Assembly (NCBI GenBank): GCA_014529385.2
Contig: CM043964.1
Coordinates: 109,703,587-109,767,586 of the forward strand
DNA: 64,000 nt
Reading direction: 5' to 3'
DNA from: Adiantum capillus-veneris
Lineage: Eukaryota; Streptophyta; Polypodiopsida; Polypodiales; Pteridaceae
Below are positions 22,438-34,738 of this stretch, piece after piece (within the stretch, counting starts at the first letter, position 1; every line of letters starts with the position of its first letter). The position numbers were made by a program, and so were the translations under genes. Under the pieces are notes generated by a model. The model had not been told where the DNA came from. It did no database searches and worked only from the letters and a program-made list of their open reading frames with translations.

Positions 22438-22872
22438 CAAACAACACCAGAAGCTGGAAGAAATCAATGCATCTAGAAAAACTGTGTAGGAAGTATGGTA
22501 TGAAGAAGATCCAGCGGATGCTCGCATCAATGAATATATTTCCTATTGCAGACTTAAGCGCGGTGCTATTGGATCGGAGGCAACAATACCTTATTACCTA
22601 GAAAACTTCATTGAGTCCAACCTTAGGGGAAAGACCGGTGACTCTGGATGGAAGGACTCCAAAAGAATCGAAAGGGTCAACCGAAGATTTCAAGTCATAG
22701 GAGGGCTAGAGGCAGTTCTCTTGTTCAATTCATGTCTGTGTACTTCCATTTCAGTTTCTATTTGATTTCTATGTTGTCTGAAGTTTGAACATGGCCCTAT
22801 ATTTGGTCTGATAAATAATTCCAACTATCCAACTTGGAATAGCTGTCAAAAGTGACCAGCCCATTCTAGTCG

Positions 22873-24367
22873 AGGTCGTAGAGGGTCTTCTTGCCTTTAG
22901 TGAGCCTCGCCTATGCTAGCTTATGACATATGGAAGCTGTGTGTATCCACCCTGTTGGATCTGGTTGATTTGCTTTGATATGGGCTTCGAAGAGAACTTC
23001 AGCCATCTCTCTGAACTGGGATTCAGAGCTAGCTTTTTTGGCCAATCACTTTTCAGGAATCTTCGAGGCTTCTATTGACAACTGCAACAATTTATTTGTA
23101 TACTTGATCAGCAGACTAATTTAGCCCCGCCATTGATTTATCATACCCCTCAAATTGCCCGAATCATCTTTCAATTTAGACACTGTGCTTTTTTGTTATG
23201 TTTCATTGAGCACAAATTTCCAAGCCATCGACAACACTTTGCTCTGCTCATACCATCTGGGATCTGATCTACTATTATGACGTATCTCAACTAATCAGCC
23301 AGTTCATTATAACTGAGATGGAGAGTTGGATAGAATCTTGGTAGCTCTTCATCCTTCATAGGGATCGCATACATCAATACTAGTGAGTCTGGTACTGCCT
23401 CGATGTAGTTGAGGACGGCCTGATTCTCTTGTTGCATCATCTTCCTTAGAACCCTCACCAAATGAAAAAGACTTTTTAGAGCATTCTTCTGCTCTCAGAG
23501 GGTCATCTGAGTCCTTGGGCCTCGAATGTTGGACAAGTTGTTCTCTAATAGAGTTGTGACCTTGTAATCCACTGGCTATCTACATCTTCACTAATAGTGT
23601 CTTGATCTCAGTTCTAATGTCCTGTATACATTTGTATATTGGCTTTTTTTCCGATAGCATTTCCAATTGAAATCCCAAGTTGTGGATGCTCATTGTAGTG
23701 AGCTACTTATTTGAGGATTAACCAGAAAGTCATCTTGTGTCAACACAAACTCTGTTATCCTATTCAACACTTGAATGGCATTTGGATGTGCTGGCAGATT
23801 GCAAGTTTTCTGCTCATGGTAGCTGGTGATTGTTCACTGCTTGATCATTCCCGACATACAACATTTGGTATTGCCCCAGAGCCAAGTGGACACCATCATC
23901 CTATAGAAAGGTTTGGATCTGAAATGCTTTTTCTCTTACTCAGACTAAGACATTGGTTAGAGAATTCAGAGCTATGGTCTGAGTCTGGCTCTATCAGCAA
24001 ACCTTTTCCTTTGTCATTACTTGTAAACATCCTCAAATGTTGGGTGCCAGGTTGTTGCTCTGGAGGTGTCTGTTCATGTTCTCCTTTGGTCTGATCAGTA
24101 GGTTTGTCAGGTATCTGTTCCGATGGACCTTGAGAACTTCCCAGGTTCTGACTAGTTTGATTTCCCTCTTGAGTAGATCCAGGAGCATTAAAGGGGTCAT
24201 CATCATCCTTCTTCTGTGATGGTCTCTCATCTTCTGCATCTTGTTCTTCTTCTTCATCTTCATTCTCATAATCTTCTACATTTGTAGTCAAATGCTCTAT
24301 GAGCGCTTGGTTTGCTAAAGCACTAGTATAGGTGTAGCTTTTCTCTTCTAGATCATCTTTTATAATG
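22873..24367 (-). pseudogene. R1 unknown ORF, middle block
   Basis: Minus strand, read from 24367 down: KDDLEEKSYTYTSALANQAL, a strongly acidic tract (DYENEDEEEEQDAEDE), a P/Q/T-rich linker (24010-24180), then broken frames with coding flavour (ALNPSSERWLKFSSKPISKQ, GGYTQLPYV) near 22990-23060. It joins the N-terminal block at 35397 across T1 and the C-terminal block at 19503 across R2. I recognise no domain. It is not pol: no palm or integrase signatures. Confidence 0.55.
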
Positions 24368-24372
24368 ATTAC

Positions 24373-24936
24373 TGTAGCAGGCTACAATGTCACTTTCATA
24401 GGACAATTAGTACAGTTTGGACTTTACAGTTGGTCTTTGGTCAGGTCTGGTTCACATTGGACGGACTCGCTGGCAGTGAAACGTGGCACGGATACGATGG
24501 TCGAGTGGACATCATGGCCAGGTCACCACCACCACTCAGTGGAGATAAGACTTAGATGTTGACATTTATGAGCCGTTGGTGGCTCTTTATGGTTGTATCT
24601 ATGAGTAGTAGTGGTTGGGTCACGATTTTATCTTTTACGTAGTCGTCTAGAGTGAGTCTATACACACAACACTGCTTCACCATCCCTGCACATCTGAGCC
24701 TCGACACCCCATTGTAACTGTGAGTCCTGGGCTGGAGCTGGGTGTGCTGCCACGCCAGAGTCTGTATCAGTTCTTTGAGATAGTCGAGTCATATGTTGTG
24801 GTCTGTAGTTGTGTCTCTGTGAGCTCAATTGTTGTCTATTTGTTCCTTTGTTTTCAGTCTGTTTGAGTGAGATTGTCACGCACATTGCACTTAGGAGCAC
24901 CCACTGTAGAGAGCACGACACACTATCCGCGCTACA
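24373..24936 (+). repeat. T1 5' LTR
   Basis: 564 bp from TGTAGCAGGCTACAATG to CGCGCTACA. It shares its full length with the 3' LTR at 34831-35391, with scattered differences. No strong TATA box; the phrase CTCTTTATGG near 24580 is a weak candidate. Confidence 0.92.
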
Positions 24937-24938
24937 GG

Positions 24939-25083
24939 CATAGTCACAAGGGATGCATTCCGGGACGGGGGACTGGGGACGGGGCTGAAATGGATTTTTA
25001 GTGTAAAAAAGAGAGCGGGACGGCAAGTGGGGACGGAAAAGTGGGGACGGGAAGCCCGAAAAAGGGCGTCCCCTGTTACTATG
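24939..25083. mobile_element. 145-bp hAT-type MITE
   Basis: Ends CATAGTCACAAGGGATGC and, reversed, CATAGTAACAGGGGACGC form inverted repeats. The exact 8-bp TSD GCTACAGG lies at 24931-24938 and 25084-25091. The interior is GGGGACGGG-rich. It entered precisely at the junction of the 5' LTR and the leader. The end sequence resembles that of the 1-kb element at 14606-15632, suggesting one family. Confidence 0.93.
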
Positions 25084-25118
25084 GCTACAGGTGCTCATGG
25101 CTACAGGTGCTCTCATTT

Positions 25119-25136
25119 TGGCGACCACGGTGGGAT
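25119..25136 (+). promoter_or_regulatory. T1 primer-binding site (probable tRNA-Arg)
   Basis: TGGCGACCACGGTGGGAT starts with TGG, complementary to a CCA end. Its complement reads as a tRNA 3' half: T-arm ATCCCAC, acceptor CGTGGTC, then G-CCA. An acceptor GACCACG with discriminator G fits tRNA-Arg, the primer of many plant Tat-type elements. The tRNA assignment is inference. Confidence 0.65.
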
Positions 25137-25224
25137 CTCAACTGAAGTCTCACTCTTTGTGAGGTACAGATCTTGAAGCTAGTTGGGTCTATCTAGCTTC
25201 GCCTACCTTGCCTTGCATTGGTCT

Positions 25225-25410
25225 CCTCTCGCCTTGGTCCAACTGGTCTAGTCCTCTCTCGCCCTAGTCTCCTCTCGCCCTAGTCCAACCAGCCCTCGTC
25301 CCTGGTCTAGTCCTCCTTGGTCTAGTCCTCCTTGTCCCTGGTCTAGTCCTCCTCGTCCCTGGTCCAGCCTGGGTCTAGTACTTGCCTGGTCTAGTAGAGT
25401 CTAGACCAGT
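25225..25410 (+). repeat. T1 leader repeats
   Basis: About eight degenerate copies of a 15-20 bp phrase (CTAGTCCTCCTCGTCCCTGG). They are shared with the leaders at 1-110 (reverse) and 62575-62712, with different copy numbers. Confidence 0.85.
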
Positions 25411-25709
25411 CTTCAGCCTGTTAACGATTTTCGTGCCCAGAGCTTAGTTGGATTGGTGGTCACTGCATGACACATACAAGGCGGTCAATCGAGTGTCAAA
25501 GCACACTACTGAGTCCTCTGAAGTACTACAACAGAAGACAACCTTTGGTACCTAGTAGAAGTCCACCAACCTAGTCACCCAGACCTCAACATACGACATC
25601 ACCCATTCCTCCATCCGGTTCCACATCTTCCCGATCACCTTCCCCACTAAAACCCTCTCCTATTCTGTTACAACAGGCTATTGAGCAACGGGCTCTTAAG
25701 CAAGGGGCC

Positions 25710-27156
25710 ATGGAGGCGTTGGCTAGTGTTTTGGCCAAGGTAAACATCAAGTTCCCTACCTTCAAAGGACACTCTTCAGAAGATGCTAACGACCATGCAA
25801 AGAGGTTTGTATCTCTCTGTAGGGGTCGTGGTCTTAACAGAGAAGATGCTTATTTCGTACTCTTTCCATCTACCTTGGATGGCTTAGCAGATAAATGGTA
25901 CAGCCAGTTTGCAGAGAACCATTTTGCAACTTGGGCAGCCTTAAGACAACAGTTATGTGCAGCATTCAGGCCAAGTGACTACTAGGAGAAGGTTTTGAAT
26001 GAGTTGGCCAACATGGTGCTCCAACCAGAGGAGACTTTTGTAGAGCTTATAACTAAAACCAAGTCTCTGGTTGCCAAGCTTCCCCAGCAACCCGGTGAAT
26101 TTATGGTTAAGGAAGTGGGTGGAGAAGGCGCTTCCCAAAACTTCTCAGCAAAAACTCTGAGAGAGTCTCAGACCCGACGCCATTCTGGAGGAGTTCATCG
26201 CAGCTTCTACTAGGTAGAGAGAGCAAGGAAGCTGTTCAACAACTCTCCTCGCATAGAGACCTCCTGTGTGTCTTCGGAAAGTCCTGCCAATCCATTGACT
26301 TCTTTACGTAGAGAACTTGAAGCCCTAAAACTACAACGCGCTCTTCAAGAGGAGAAATCAATCTCTCTGCCAGGAGAAACCACCACATCTTGAGGCTTTG
26401 GATCAAATCAAGAGAGAGCTAGAAGAGCTCCGGTCTTAGCAGGAGACTAAGGCTATGGTATGGTGCAGCTCGTGTCGCTCTCCAGGACATCCTCCACAGG
26501 ATTGTCCTCTTCGGGCTTATTGCCACTTCTACGAAAAGTCAGGGCATGAAGACAAGGATTGCTACTATATCAAGGGATTGCGGCAAATACAACAAAGTCT
26601 AGGTCCTTCTCTCCAACAAGGGATAGCACCTGCATCCAACATGGTTTCAGCTCCTATGCAAGGTATGCACAACAGCTTTACATCCCCAACCTTTTATCAT
26701 GCTAGTACTCCTTCAGTTCCCCAAAGCTTCTACACTTCAGCATCCAACCCCATGGAGCAAGGGCCGAGACCACCTCGTCCCTCCAATAAGCCATCTTTGT
26801 GCTATAGGTGCGGAGAGTATGGACATTATCACAGCAAATGTCCATTGCTAGAAGGGTCCCCTCCTTGCCGGCACTGTCCAAAAGCTAAGGATCACTATAG
26901 TAAGGACTGCCCAAAACAACGTGCATCCACATTTGCAAGCACAAGCCAAAACCAGCAGGAGTTTACATTCCCAAAGCTTAACCTCATCACAGTAAGCACC
27001 ATTCCACAAGCCCCGCCTTCCACTCTTGTAGTTGCCTCTCGAGATGGGTTGAAGCAAGTGGAAGAGCCGGCTGGTGTGCTCACACGGGCACAGAGAGCTG
27101 CTCTTGGTCTGAGCCTCCCTGGCGGTCCAATTTTTCATCTCCAGTCACACAAATGA
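25710..27156 (+). pseudogene. T1 gag
   Basis: Capsid/nucleocapsid polyprotein. The core at 25710-25985 reads VNIKFPTFKGHSSEDANDHA, FVSLCRGRGLNREDAY, LADKWYSQF, TWAALRQQLCAAF, the standard plant gag fold. Two CCHC knuckles follow: CSSCRSPGHPPQDC (near 26464) and CYRCGEYGHYHSKC (near 26800), then CRHC...DHYSKDC. TAG at 25984 and further shifts near 26130-26400 break it. The T2 copy at 62768 is almost the same protein in better repair. Gag may start earlier, near 25465, where T2 has its ATG. Confidence 0.88.
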
Positions 27157-28316
27157 GTCAAACTCCCTTAGTAGCTGACAAACTAGCACGTAGTGCCAAG
27201 AGCCAACATACCTCTCTTCTTTCAGATATCGATGGTGCTTTCATGGAAGCACTAGAAGACTTGAAGAAGCTTAAGATACCAGAGCAAGATCTGATCAAAG
27301 GAGAGAAGCCTACAGCAGAGTCTATCTTGAAACACACCTTTCAGCAAGTGTCACTGTACGACATGCTTCGACTTGATGCAAATCTTAGAAGTGATACCCT
27401 TTCCATCATCCAGCCTCTGGACCCTGGTGCAGGGCCTAGTGGCGGGCACCTACCTGTGCAGCCGTTGGAGTCCTACATGATTTCATATCCAGTTACTTCC
27501 CTCACCGACCACAAAAGTCCTCGTCTCATTGGGTCTATTCTTGGGCATCAATTCTCAAGCGTCATAGTGGATGGTGGATTTGGGATCAATCTGATGCCAG
27601 AATTTACTATGATGGCCTTAGGTCTGCAGCCTACCCGCCCTGCTCCATTCACTGTTACATTTGCACACCAGAGAATAGTTTACCCGGTGGGCATAGTATA
27701 GAAGGTGCCTCTGATGGTACAAGACCTCACATTTAGCTTGGATTTTGTGGTGGTCACTCTTCCTCGGGTGGACGGAGGATTTCCTTTGCTCATTGGTAGA
27801 CCATGGTTGCGGCATACTAAGGCACTTCATGATTGGGGAAACGACGCCATGTGGATACATACTGCTGGCTCCCCCATGCAACCAATTCGGCTCGAAGGAG
27901 GTATGGATCCAGTGGTTCATTACAACTCATTGTCAGTACAGTCCAACCCCGACCCTGAGCAGCCCATCCCACCTGACGGGTCTGACGAAGACCTGCTACA
28001 GTGGTTGGAAGCTACCACCTCGATGCCATGCTATGTGGTCTCTATTCAAAACCCACCTGTGTCGGTAACACTCTCTCCCCTAGCTCCTCAGGCGGACACC
28101 AATGTCCCAAGCCCTACAGCAGAAAGTGTGCCAGTCGAAGAAGTAAGTATGTTAGTCCCTGATTCCCATGATTCAAATGTTCCTCTGATGGAAGCCGTCG
28201 GCCTTGGTGAACCTATAACACATCACCGAAGGCGGAAGAAATCTCCTCTGCATGAACTCGCCAATGATTTCCCCCTTACTGTAACATCTCCTAGGTCGGA
28301 CGTCCCGCCCCCTTGA
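27153..28316 (+). pseudogene. T1 protease region
   Basis: The aspartic protease that would cut Gag-Pol. The catalytic strand is FSSVIVDGGFGINLMPEFTM; plant relatives commonly have VDGGSG/A here, so the D is kept. Then FTVTFAHQRIVYPVG, an in-frame TAG at 27702, VTLPRVDGGFPLLIGRPWLR (second strand, I-G-R-P-W-L) and a P/S-rich linker to 28316. One stop only; otherwise open. Confidence 0.82.
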
Positions 28317-28518
28317 TCAAAAGCACTCCGCTATGTCTGTGTCTGCAGATTTACACTTCGAGGAGCTTCCACCCAGGATAGTTACAAGAAGAGTATGCAG
28401 AGTTTCCAATCGATCAAACACCAGCACATGATGTCTCGAAACTCCAAAGAGGCAGCTCACTTCTCAACTTCTGAAGTACTCTCCACAGTTCCACTTCCTG
28501 ACCCGATCAAAAAAATCA

Positions 28519-30153
28519 ATGTGGGCGACCCTGACAACCCTCACATTTCCTGTTAGCAGCTTGGTTATGGCAGCATCCGCATTACTTACTCAGGTAGTTT
28601 CTTTTATACACTCTTTTAAGGATATTTTTGCTTGGTCCTTCAAGGATTTGGAAGGGATCCCACCAGAATTGGGTCTCCACACTATCCCTCTGGTTGAAGG
28701 GGCTAAGCCTGTCAGAGGCCGAGCTTACAAGCTCAACCCATAGTATGGAGAGGCTGTTAAGTCAAAGCTCGAAAAAATACAAGAGGCAAGGATCATTGTA
28801 CCTGTGGAGCACTCTGAGTGGTTATCACCCATGGTGATAGTGCCTAAGAAGCAGTTCAAGAAAATCCGTGTGTGCGTAGATTACTGCGCTCTGAACAAGG
28901 TAACTATCCCAGATGGTTTCCCCACACCTTTCACTGAGCGTGTGCTCGAAGATGTAGCAGGGCATGTATTATACAGTTTCATGGATGGGTTCAGTGGATA
29001 CAATCAGTTGGGCATCCATCCGGGTGATCAGTTTAAGACGGCCTTTGTGACTCCCTAGGGTATTTTTATCTACACCAGGATGTCGTTTGGGTTGAAAAAC
29101 GCTCCACCTTCCTTCAATCGAGTAGTATATCTTATATTTTGTCCTCTATTTACGGATCATCTTCGCATCTTCATGGACGATTTTTCAACCTTCTTAGGTG
29201 CCCTATGTTCAATTCCAGTGGAAAATCTAGAGGAGCACCTCGCTCAGCTCTCTGCTATCTTCCTCAAGTGCAAAGAGGCACTGCTAAAGCTCAATCCTAA
29301 CAAATGTCACTTTTTGGTCACTGAGGGCACACTTCTAGGCCATGTGGTGTCTGCCAAAGGTTTAGCACCTGACCCAGAGAAGATCGTGGCAATCTTGAAG
29401 TTACCACCTCCCATCAACCCGAAAGGTGTTCAGAGCTTTGTAGGCCACACACGCTATCATCGCAGGTTCACACGACTGTATGCACAGGTGGCTCAACCAT
29501 TGACCCGACTCACTAGTGTTACAGTACCCTTTAAATGGTTAAAACCTGAGGTTGAAGCATTTGAATACCTCAAAAAGCGTCTCACTGAAGCATCTATTTT
29601 AGTGGCTCCAGATTGGTCTCTCCCTTTTCATGTGCATACTGATGCCTGTCAACTGGCTGTGGGGGCTGTGCTGACTCAGCCTAGTAAGGAGTACAACCTG
29701 GATCGCCCTGTCCACTATGCAAGTCGCCTGCTCAACAAAGCGGAGCGCAACTACAGCACCACAGAAAGGGAAGGTTTGGCTATGGTGTATTCTTTACAAA
29801 ATTTTCGTCATTACTTGTTAGGGATTCAATTCACTATCATCACGGATCATCATGCGCTACGCTATCTTCTGAATAAACCCCAAGTTGTAGGAAGAGTCTG
29901 GAGGTGGCTACTCATATTCCAAGAATTCGATTTCGAAGTAGTGCTGAGTCGAGGCAAGCGGCATGTCATGGCCGACCATCTCTCCCGCATACATACAGGT
30001 GAGCCTGATATTGGGGTGGATGATGACTTTCCGGATAGTCATCTCTTTAAGGTCCACACGACTCCAGAATGGTATGGAGATTGTTACATTTGCTCTCTAC
30101 TGGCCTATATCCTGAGAATGCTTCTCCCTTGCAAAAAAGAAGACTATTGCTGA
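28519..30153 (+). pseudogene. T1 reverse transcriptase and RNase H
   Basis: Copies element RNA to DNA. Motifs in order: PVRGRAYKLNP, RVCVDYCALNKVTIPDGFP, DGFSGYNQLGIHPGDQFKTA, MSFGLKNAPPSFNRV, FMDDFSTF (catalytic F/Y-x-D-D), LGHVVSAKGLAPDP, FVGHTRYHRRF. RNase H follows with HVHTDACQLAVGAVLTQ, YSTTEREGLAMVYSL and ITDHHALRYLL. In-frame stops at 28741 and 29056, and a shift near 30120 into integrase. Domain order RT-RH-IN is the Ty3/gypsy order. Confidence 0.92.
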
Positions 30154-31319
30154 AGTCCAGACCCTTCTCTTTGATTGGCGGACAGCTCTACAAATCTGGG
30201 CCAGATGGTGTGCTACGCAGGTGCATCTCCCCTCATGAGGTAGACCACATTCTGGAGGATGCACACAGTGGTCCTACAAGTGGCCACTACCTTGGTCACA
30301 TCACGGCACAAAAAATCTTACAGACGGCCTTGTGGTGGCCCTATATATTTAGCGATGCTATTGCTCATGTCAAGATTTGTGATATCTGTCAGTGATGTCC
30401 GCCCAAGCCTAGCAAGCAATCCAATCGCCCTCTGCAGGTATCTATGGCGTGGTTGCCCTTTGAGCGATAGGGCTTGGACTTTGTTGGTCCAGTTACTCCA
30501 CCTGCTCAACCCGGCAATCGTAAGTATGTCCTGGTAGCAACGGATTATGCAACAAAGTGGGCCGAACTGGTGGCTACCATCGACTGTACAGCCGCCACTG
30601 TCGCAAAATGTTTGTATGAAAATATTTTTTGCAGGTTTGGGTGTCCTCTGGAAATCACCAGTGATCGAGGTAGTCATTTGGTTAACGACATGATCTCCAC
30701 ACTCCTCACAAACTACAAGATTTTTCATCACAAATCTTGCTCGTACTATCCTAGAGCAAATGGGCAAGCTGAGAGCACTAACAAAGTGCTGATCGCGCTT
30801 CTCAGGAAAGCTTGTCACCTGCATCCAACGACTTGGGCTCAGGCTATCCTCGGCACAGTTTGGGCTTATCGCACCTCCTTCAAGGCCACCACCAACTACA
30901 CCCCATTCCAGCTAGCTTTCGGTTTAGAAGCAATCGCACCATATGAGTTCAACTCAGGTTCAACAATAGTGGGAAGTGTTCGTGTCACAGCGGGGATTGC
31001 TTCTGCAAACCTCTCTCGTCTCTCAATGGTAGAAGAAAGCAGGATGTTAGCTTCACATGCTCTCCAAGCCGAGCAACTTCGTCGCAAAGCGTGGCATGAT
31101 CGACATCTTAGAAAGCCGAAAATAACGCAAGGTTCCCTGGTGTTACTCTATCAAGCGAAATATCTTAAAAAAGCAAAGAAGTCGGTTCCATCCTGGCAGG
31201 GACCATTCAAGGTGCAGGAGATTCTATCCCAAGGGGCCGTACAATTATCCACCCTTAAAGGAGTTCAGTTGCCTTTGATCAATGGATCTAGGATCAAATG
31301 CTATCATGCTGTAAGCTGA
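30154..31319 (+). pseudogene. T1 integrase
   Basis: Integrates the DNA copy. The zinc-binding HHCC box is H-x-V-DHILEDAHSG...H-x29-C-x2-C (about 30230-30395, ending KICDICQ then a stop). The catalytic core shows WAELVATID, the second D in EITSDRGSHLVNDM, and the E region PRANGQAESTNKVL. The C-terminal end is VLLYQAKYLKKAKKSVPSWQ, then GPFKVQEILSQGAVQL and NGSRIKCYH; there is no chromodomain. Open from 30474 to 31319. Confidence 0.9.
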
Positions 31320-32688
31320 CGATCAACGGTCTAAAATCAAGTGTTGATCCTCGCCGACTCCTGAACCCTTAAATGGATCTTCTTGTCATCACTATCTTAG
31401 ACATCCTCTCTTTCTGCTGCTTCTTTTTAATCACTATCTCATACACCCTCTCCTTATACACCTCTCCTGCTGATCTCTTGCGTTCACGTTCATGGGCATG
31501 ATTCTAGAATTTGGGAAACTCTCTCCTTCACTCTCGGTTTGTATCTTATGTAACCCCTCTCCTTCCCTGCTCTGATGAGTATGATTTTAGTCTTGGGCAT
31601 AACCTACCCACTACCTCAACCCGACTAATGCCTTTTTTTACAAATAAAAACTTCTGTTGATCTCTAGCGTCTCATGTGGCACTAAGTTCTTTTTGCTATG
31701 CATAATTCTTAGTGCTCTTCAATTGAGTATCTATGAGTGTGCCATGTTCATTAGCAATGTTACTTCACATTTTTGTCTACCACGGATTCTTTCAGAGGTT
31801 AGATTACCTGATTTCCGCATTACTGTTAATCTTCCTTGCTCTTGCTAGTCCCTTTGCCTGTTTGCTTGGTGCTTCTGATGTACTCTCACATGCTACCCTC
31901 ACCTTGCATCTGATTGGTTCACCAACTGCTACCTCCCCAGCCTCGCCCTCGCCACCAAGCCCTCGCCCTGGCTGGCCTCGCCCTTGCTGACCCTTGGTCT
32001 CGCCCTCGCCTGCTGGCTGCTGGCCTGGCCCTCGCCCTCGCTCTAGCCCTCGCCTGCTAGCTGCGGCCCTCGCCCTCGCCCTCGCCTCCTGCCTACCGGC
32101 CTCGCCCCCACCGGCCTCGGCCTCGCCCTCGCCCTCTCGTCTTCGAACCTACCAGCTGGGCTGAATGTCTCCACGTGAGCATTATTCCAATTAATTGAAA
32201 GGCTGACCTGGAATAATTTGCACTCACCTATAAACAGCCGCAACGTTTTAAATCACGATCATAAAAAACAAGTAAATAAAAATCCAGCAGCTCTGCCCAT
32301 CGTTTTCAGCCCATGCCGAAGGCTAGCTTGCAGCACTATCTGCTGGTCTCTCTCCCTTCCTCGCCATCTGGTGGTCCATCTCTCCGAGCGCTGCATAGTA
32401 CTTGGAATAGCACCTCGCCATCTGGTGGTTCCTCTCTCCCGGCGTTGCACAGTACTTGGAATAGCAGCTGAGCACAGTGAAGTTCAGCGCTAAATTATTG
32501 TACTTGGGTTAGCAGCTGAACACAGTTACGTTCAGAACAGGAGGAAAAAAAACAATTTCAAGCTTGACCTGGCTACAGTGACTTACATGTATTTTGGGTG
32601 TGGCTGGGTAAATGTATCTGGTTGTGGTTTATCTAGTTGTGGCTTAGAGAGCTCCCCTCAATTGCGAAGATAGTTATATCAGTATCAG
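31320..32688 (+). other. T1 spacer with GCCCTC hexamer repeats
   Basis: No coding signature. 31930-32135 is a degenerate array of CCTCGC/GCCCTC hexamers with occasional CTGGC interruptions. 32330-32480 holds two imperfect copies of a 60-bp unit (CGCCATCTGGTGGTYC ... AGTACTTGGAATAGCA). Confidence 0.75.
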
Positions 32689-34738
32689 GTGCTGTCATCA
32701 TTTTTCAAGATGGTTCGTACTCGAAATCGGGAGCAGCACCTCCAGTCGAAGGAAGAATCCTCTGCCTCCTCGGGGGATAACAGTGACAGTAAATCAGATT
32801 ATGCCCGAGGAAGATTCACCCCAATCAGTCACTGCTGGCAAGGTCACCACCCTCCAGGTGCCCCGCCTTTCTGGTGCCATCTCGAAGGTACCCTTACTAA
32901 TGATCTATCATTTACAGGTGCCCAACCTAGCACTCAAAGATGTGTTCTCTCAGCAGCAAATACCACACCTGGGTCTCCAAAATTTGGCTCGGGCCGATTT
33001 GTCCTGCACAATTTCCAGTGCCAAGCTGAGTGCCCTCTTGCTTACTTTTCCAAAACTAAATGGAATTACCCTTACAGTGGAGGATATCGGACATGCTATG
33101 GAGATATTGAATATGCTGGCACCTTTGCTTGCCACAAAAACCTTCTCGAATCTCTCCCCGGAAGATACTGCAAATGCGTGCCAAGAATTGTTGCTGCACT
33201 CCCATGGAGACTATCACAGGAATCAGCAACTGTACTCAATTTTACAATATTATTTTTTACTGCGCGCACCGGAAAGAGTAGTTTCATCTTCTCCAGCTTC
33301 TCCAGGAATATGCGATGCATTTTTTTGTCTCTGCCACTGCTGCCTGCCGTATCCGTTTCACCATCTGCTATTTAAGGCGCTACAGGACAAGGAAAAAAGA
33401 TTTCGGACTCAACGTAAAGGAAAAGCGGAGAGGTTCAATTGCTATGTAGCCCCTATGATGTATTGGGTAGTGCAAATTATGCAGCAAAAGGCAGATGCAA
33501 CCGCTGTTCTCACTCTGCAAGATGATGCCAAAGAACAAGGACATTCCAAAATGGCCAAAGGGAAAGGCACTTTACGCAAGAGGGCAAAAGTACAAAAGGA
33601 TTCGACAGAGGAGCTAGCAACACTACCCTTCTCTGAATCAAAGGTTAAAATCTCTGACGTCAATACCGCAAACCCAAGAGTGAGCACGACTACTTCTGTG
33701 GCCACCTCTACTTTTACACCACCTCTTGTGAGTAGTGTTGCAGGCACCGAAACACACTCTCCACTGGTGTCGGCAGTACCACTTACTACTACTACTCCTA
33801 GTGCAGGGACACATAGGGGTACTGCAGGGGCATCTAGCTCTGGCACACCTAGCTCTGGGCAACCTGACATGTTTTGCCAATTTTGCGCCTCAAGCCGACA
33901 GACTTTTCGATGCAGACAGAAGAGCAATTTTAACGATTATGGATGCAGCCATCTCATTGCAAGGTACCAACGGTCTGCATCGTGCTGTCTATGACAGTAT
34001 GCAAAGGGAAGTGCACAGCCACCTTCAACGATCGATGGATAGGGACATGTTAATTGCTCAGACCCAAGATCGCATATAGATTCTCACTCAACAGGTACAG
34101 GACCTCAAACATATTGTCCGCACTCAACAAATACAGTTAAAAGAGGCAAATGATATGGCCACAGTTGAGGACCTTTCTCGTGTGGTACATGCAATGTGTC
34201 CCTCATGTGCCAAATACCAATCTATAGCCATTTCACAAACAGCTACAGCTACAGCTACAACTCCGAGTTCTACGCCAGTTCCAACTATGGCACCACACAT
34301 ACAGACGGACGTTTCCAAAGCTCATTCAAGGGATTCTCAAGCAGCTGAGAAAACAAATCCTACTACTAGGGAGTCTAAGCCAGCAGGATCGGCTTCCTCA
34401 CAGTTTCATGGACCCTCTCTAGCCTCCCCCTCCCAATCCACCTCTTTCCCTCCGTCCTTCTACAGCTTCCCTGGATTCCTACCAACTGTCCCACCTTCTC
34501 AGCCTACTCAATCTTTTCCTGGGTTTGCACATGTCCCACCTTCTCAGCCTACTCAGTCTTTTCCTAAATTTCCACCTGTCCCTACTCAGTGTACTGCTGC
34601 TCATGGGGTGGCCACTCAATATCCAATGTACCCTCCTCATGGCCACTATCCCCCACCATACAAATGGCCTCCATCTCCTTATCCACTTTTCTACCAGCCT
34701 CCCCCTCCCCCTCCTCCATCATCCGACCACTAGTAGAT
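32689..34738 (+). pseudogene. T1 extra ORF downstream of integrase
   Basis: Located where some plant gypsy elements carry an additional or env-like ORF. It starts at ATG 32710 (MVRTRNREQHLQSKEES...), acidic/serine-rich. The frame then shifts (about 32790, 33880). The central part has FKALQDKEKRFRTQRKGKAE and YVAPMMYWVVQIMQQ, a basic tract, then S/T-rich and Q-rich stretches, and a P-rich C-terminus with PTQSFPGF repeats. No signal peptide or membrane span is evident in the pieces, so an envelope role is unsupported. Function unknown. Confidence 0.6.

Larger units (their letters stand above)
19504..22872 (+). mobile_element. R2: R-family copy in opposite orientation
   Basis: Nested in R1 in plus orientation. 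It begins TGTAGACAGTAAGAACAGG like the R LTR and has the TATA phrase CCTATAAATAGGACCC at 19640, but U5 and the PBS region are truncated near 19690. Gag and protease-like coding follow. It ends with the last 140 bases of an R LTR (AACTTGGAATAGCTGTCA at about 22824). R1 coding resumes directly on both sides. It also shows no RT between protease and LTR. A tandem duplication of 85 bp is at 21967-22136. Confidence 0.7.

Noticed and set aside
32689-34738. Envelope gene of T1
   Set aside because: Position fits, but no signal peptide, fusion-type or transmembrane segment is visible.
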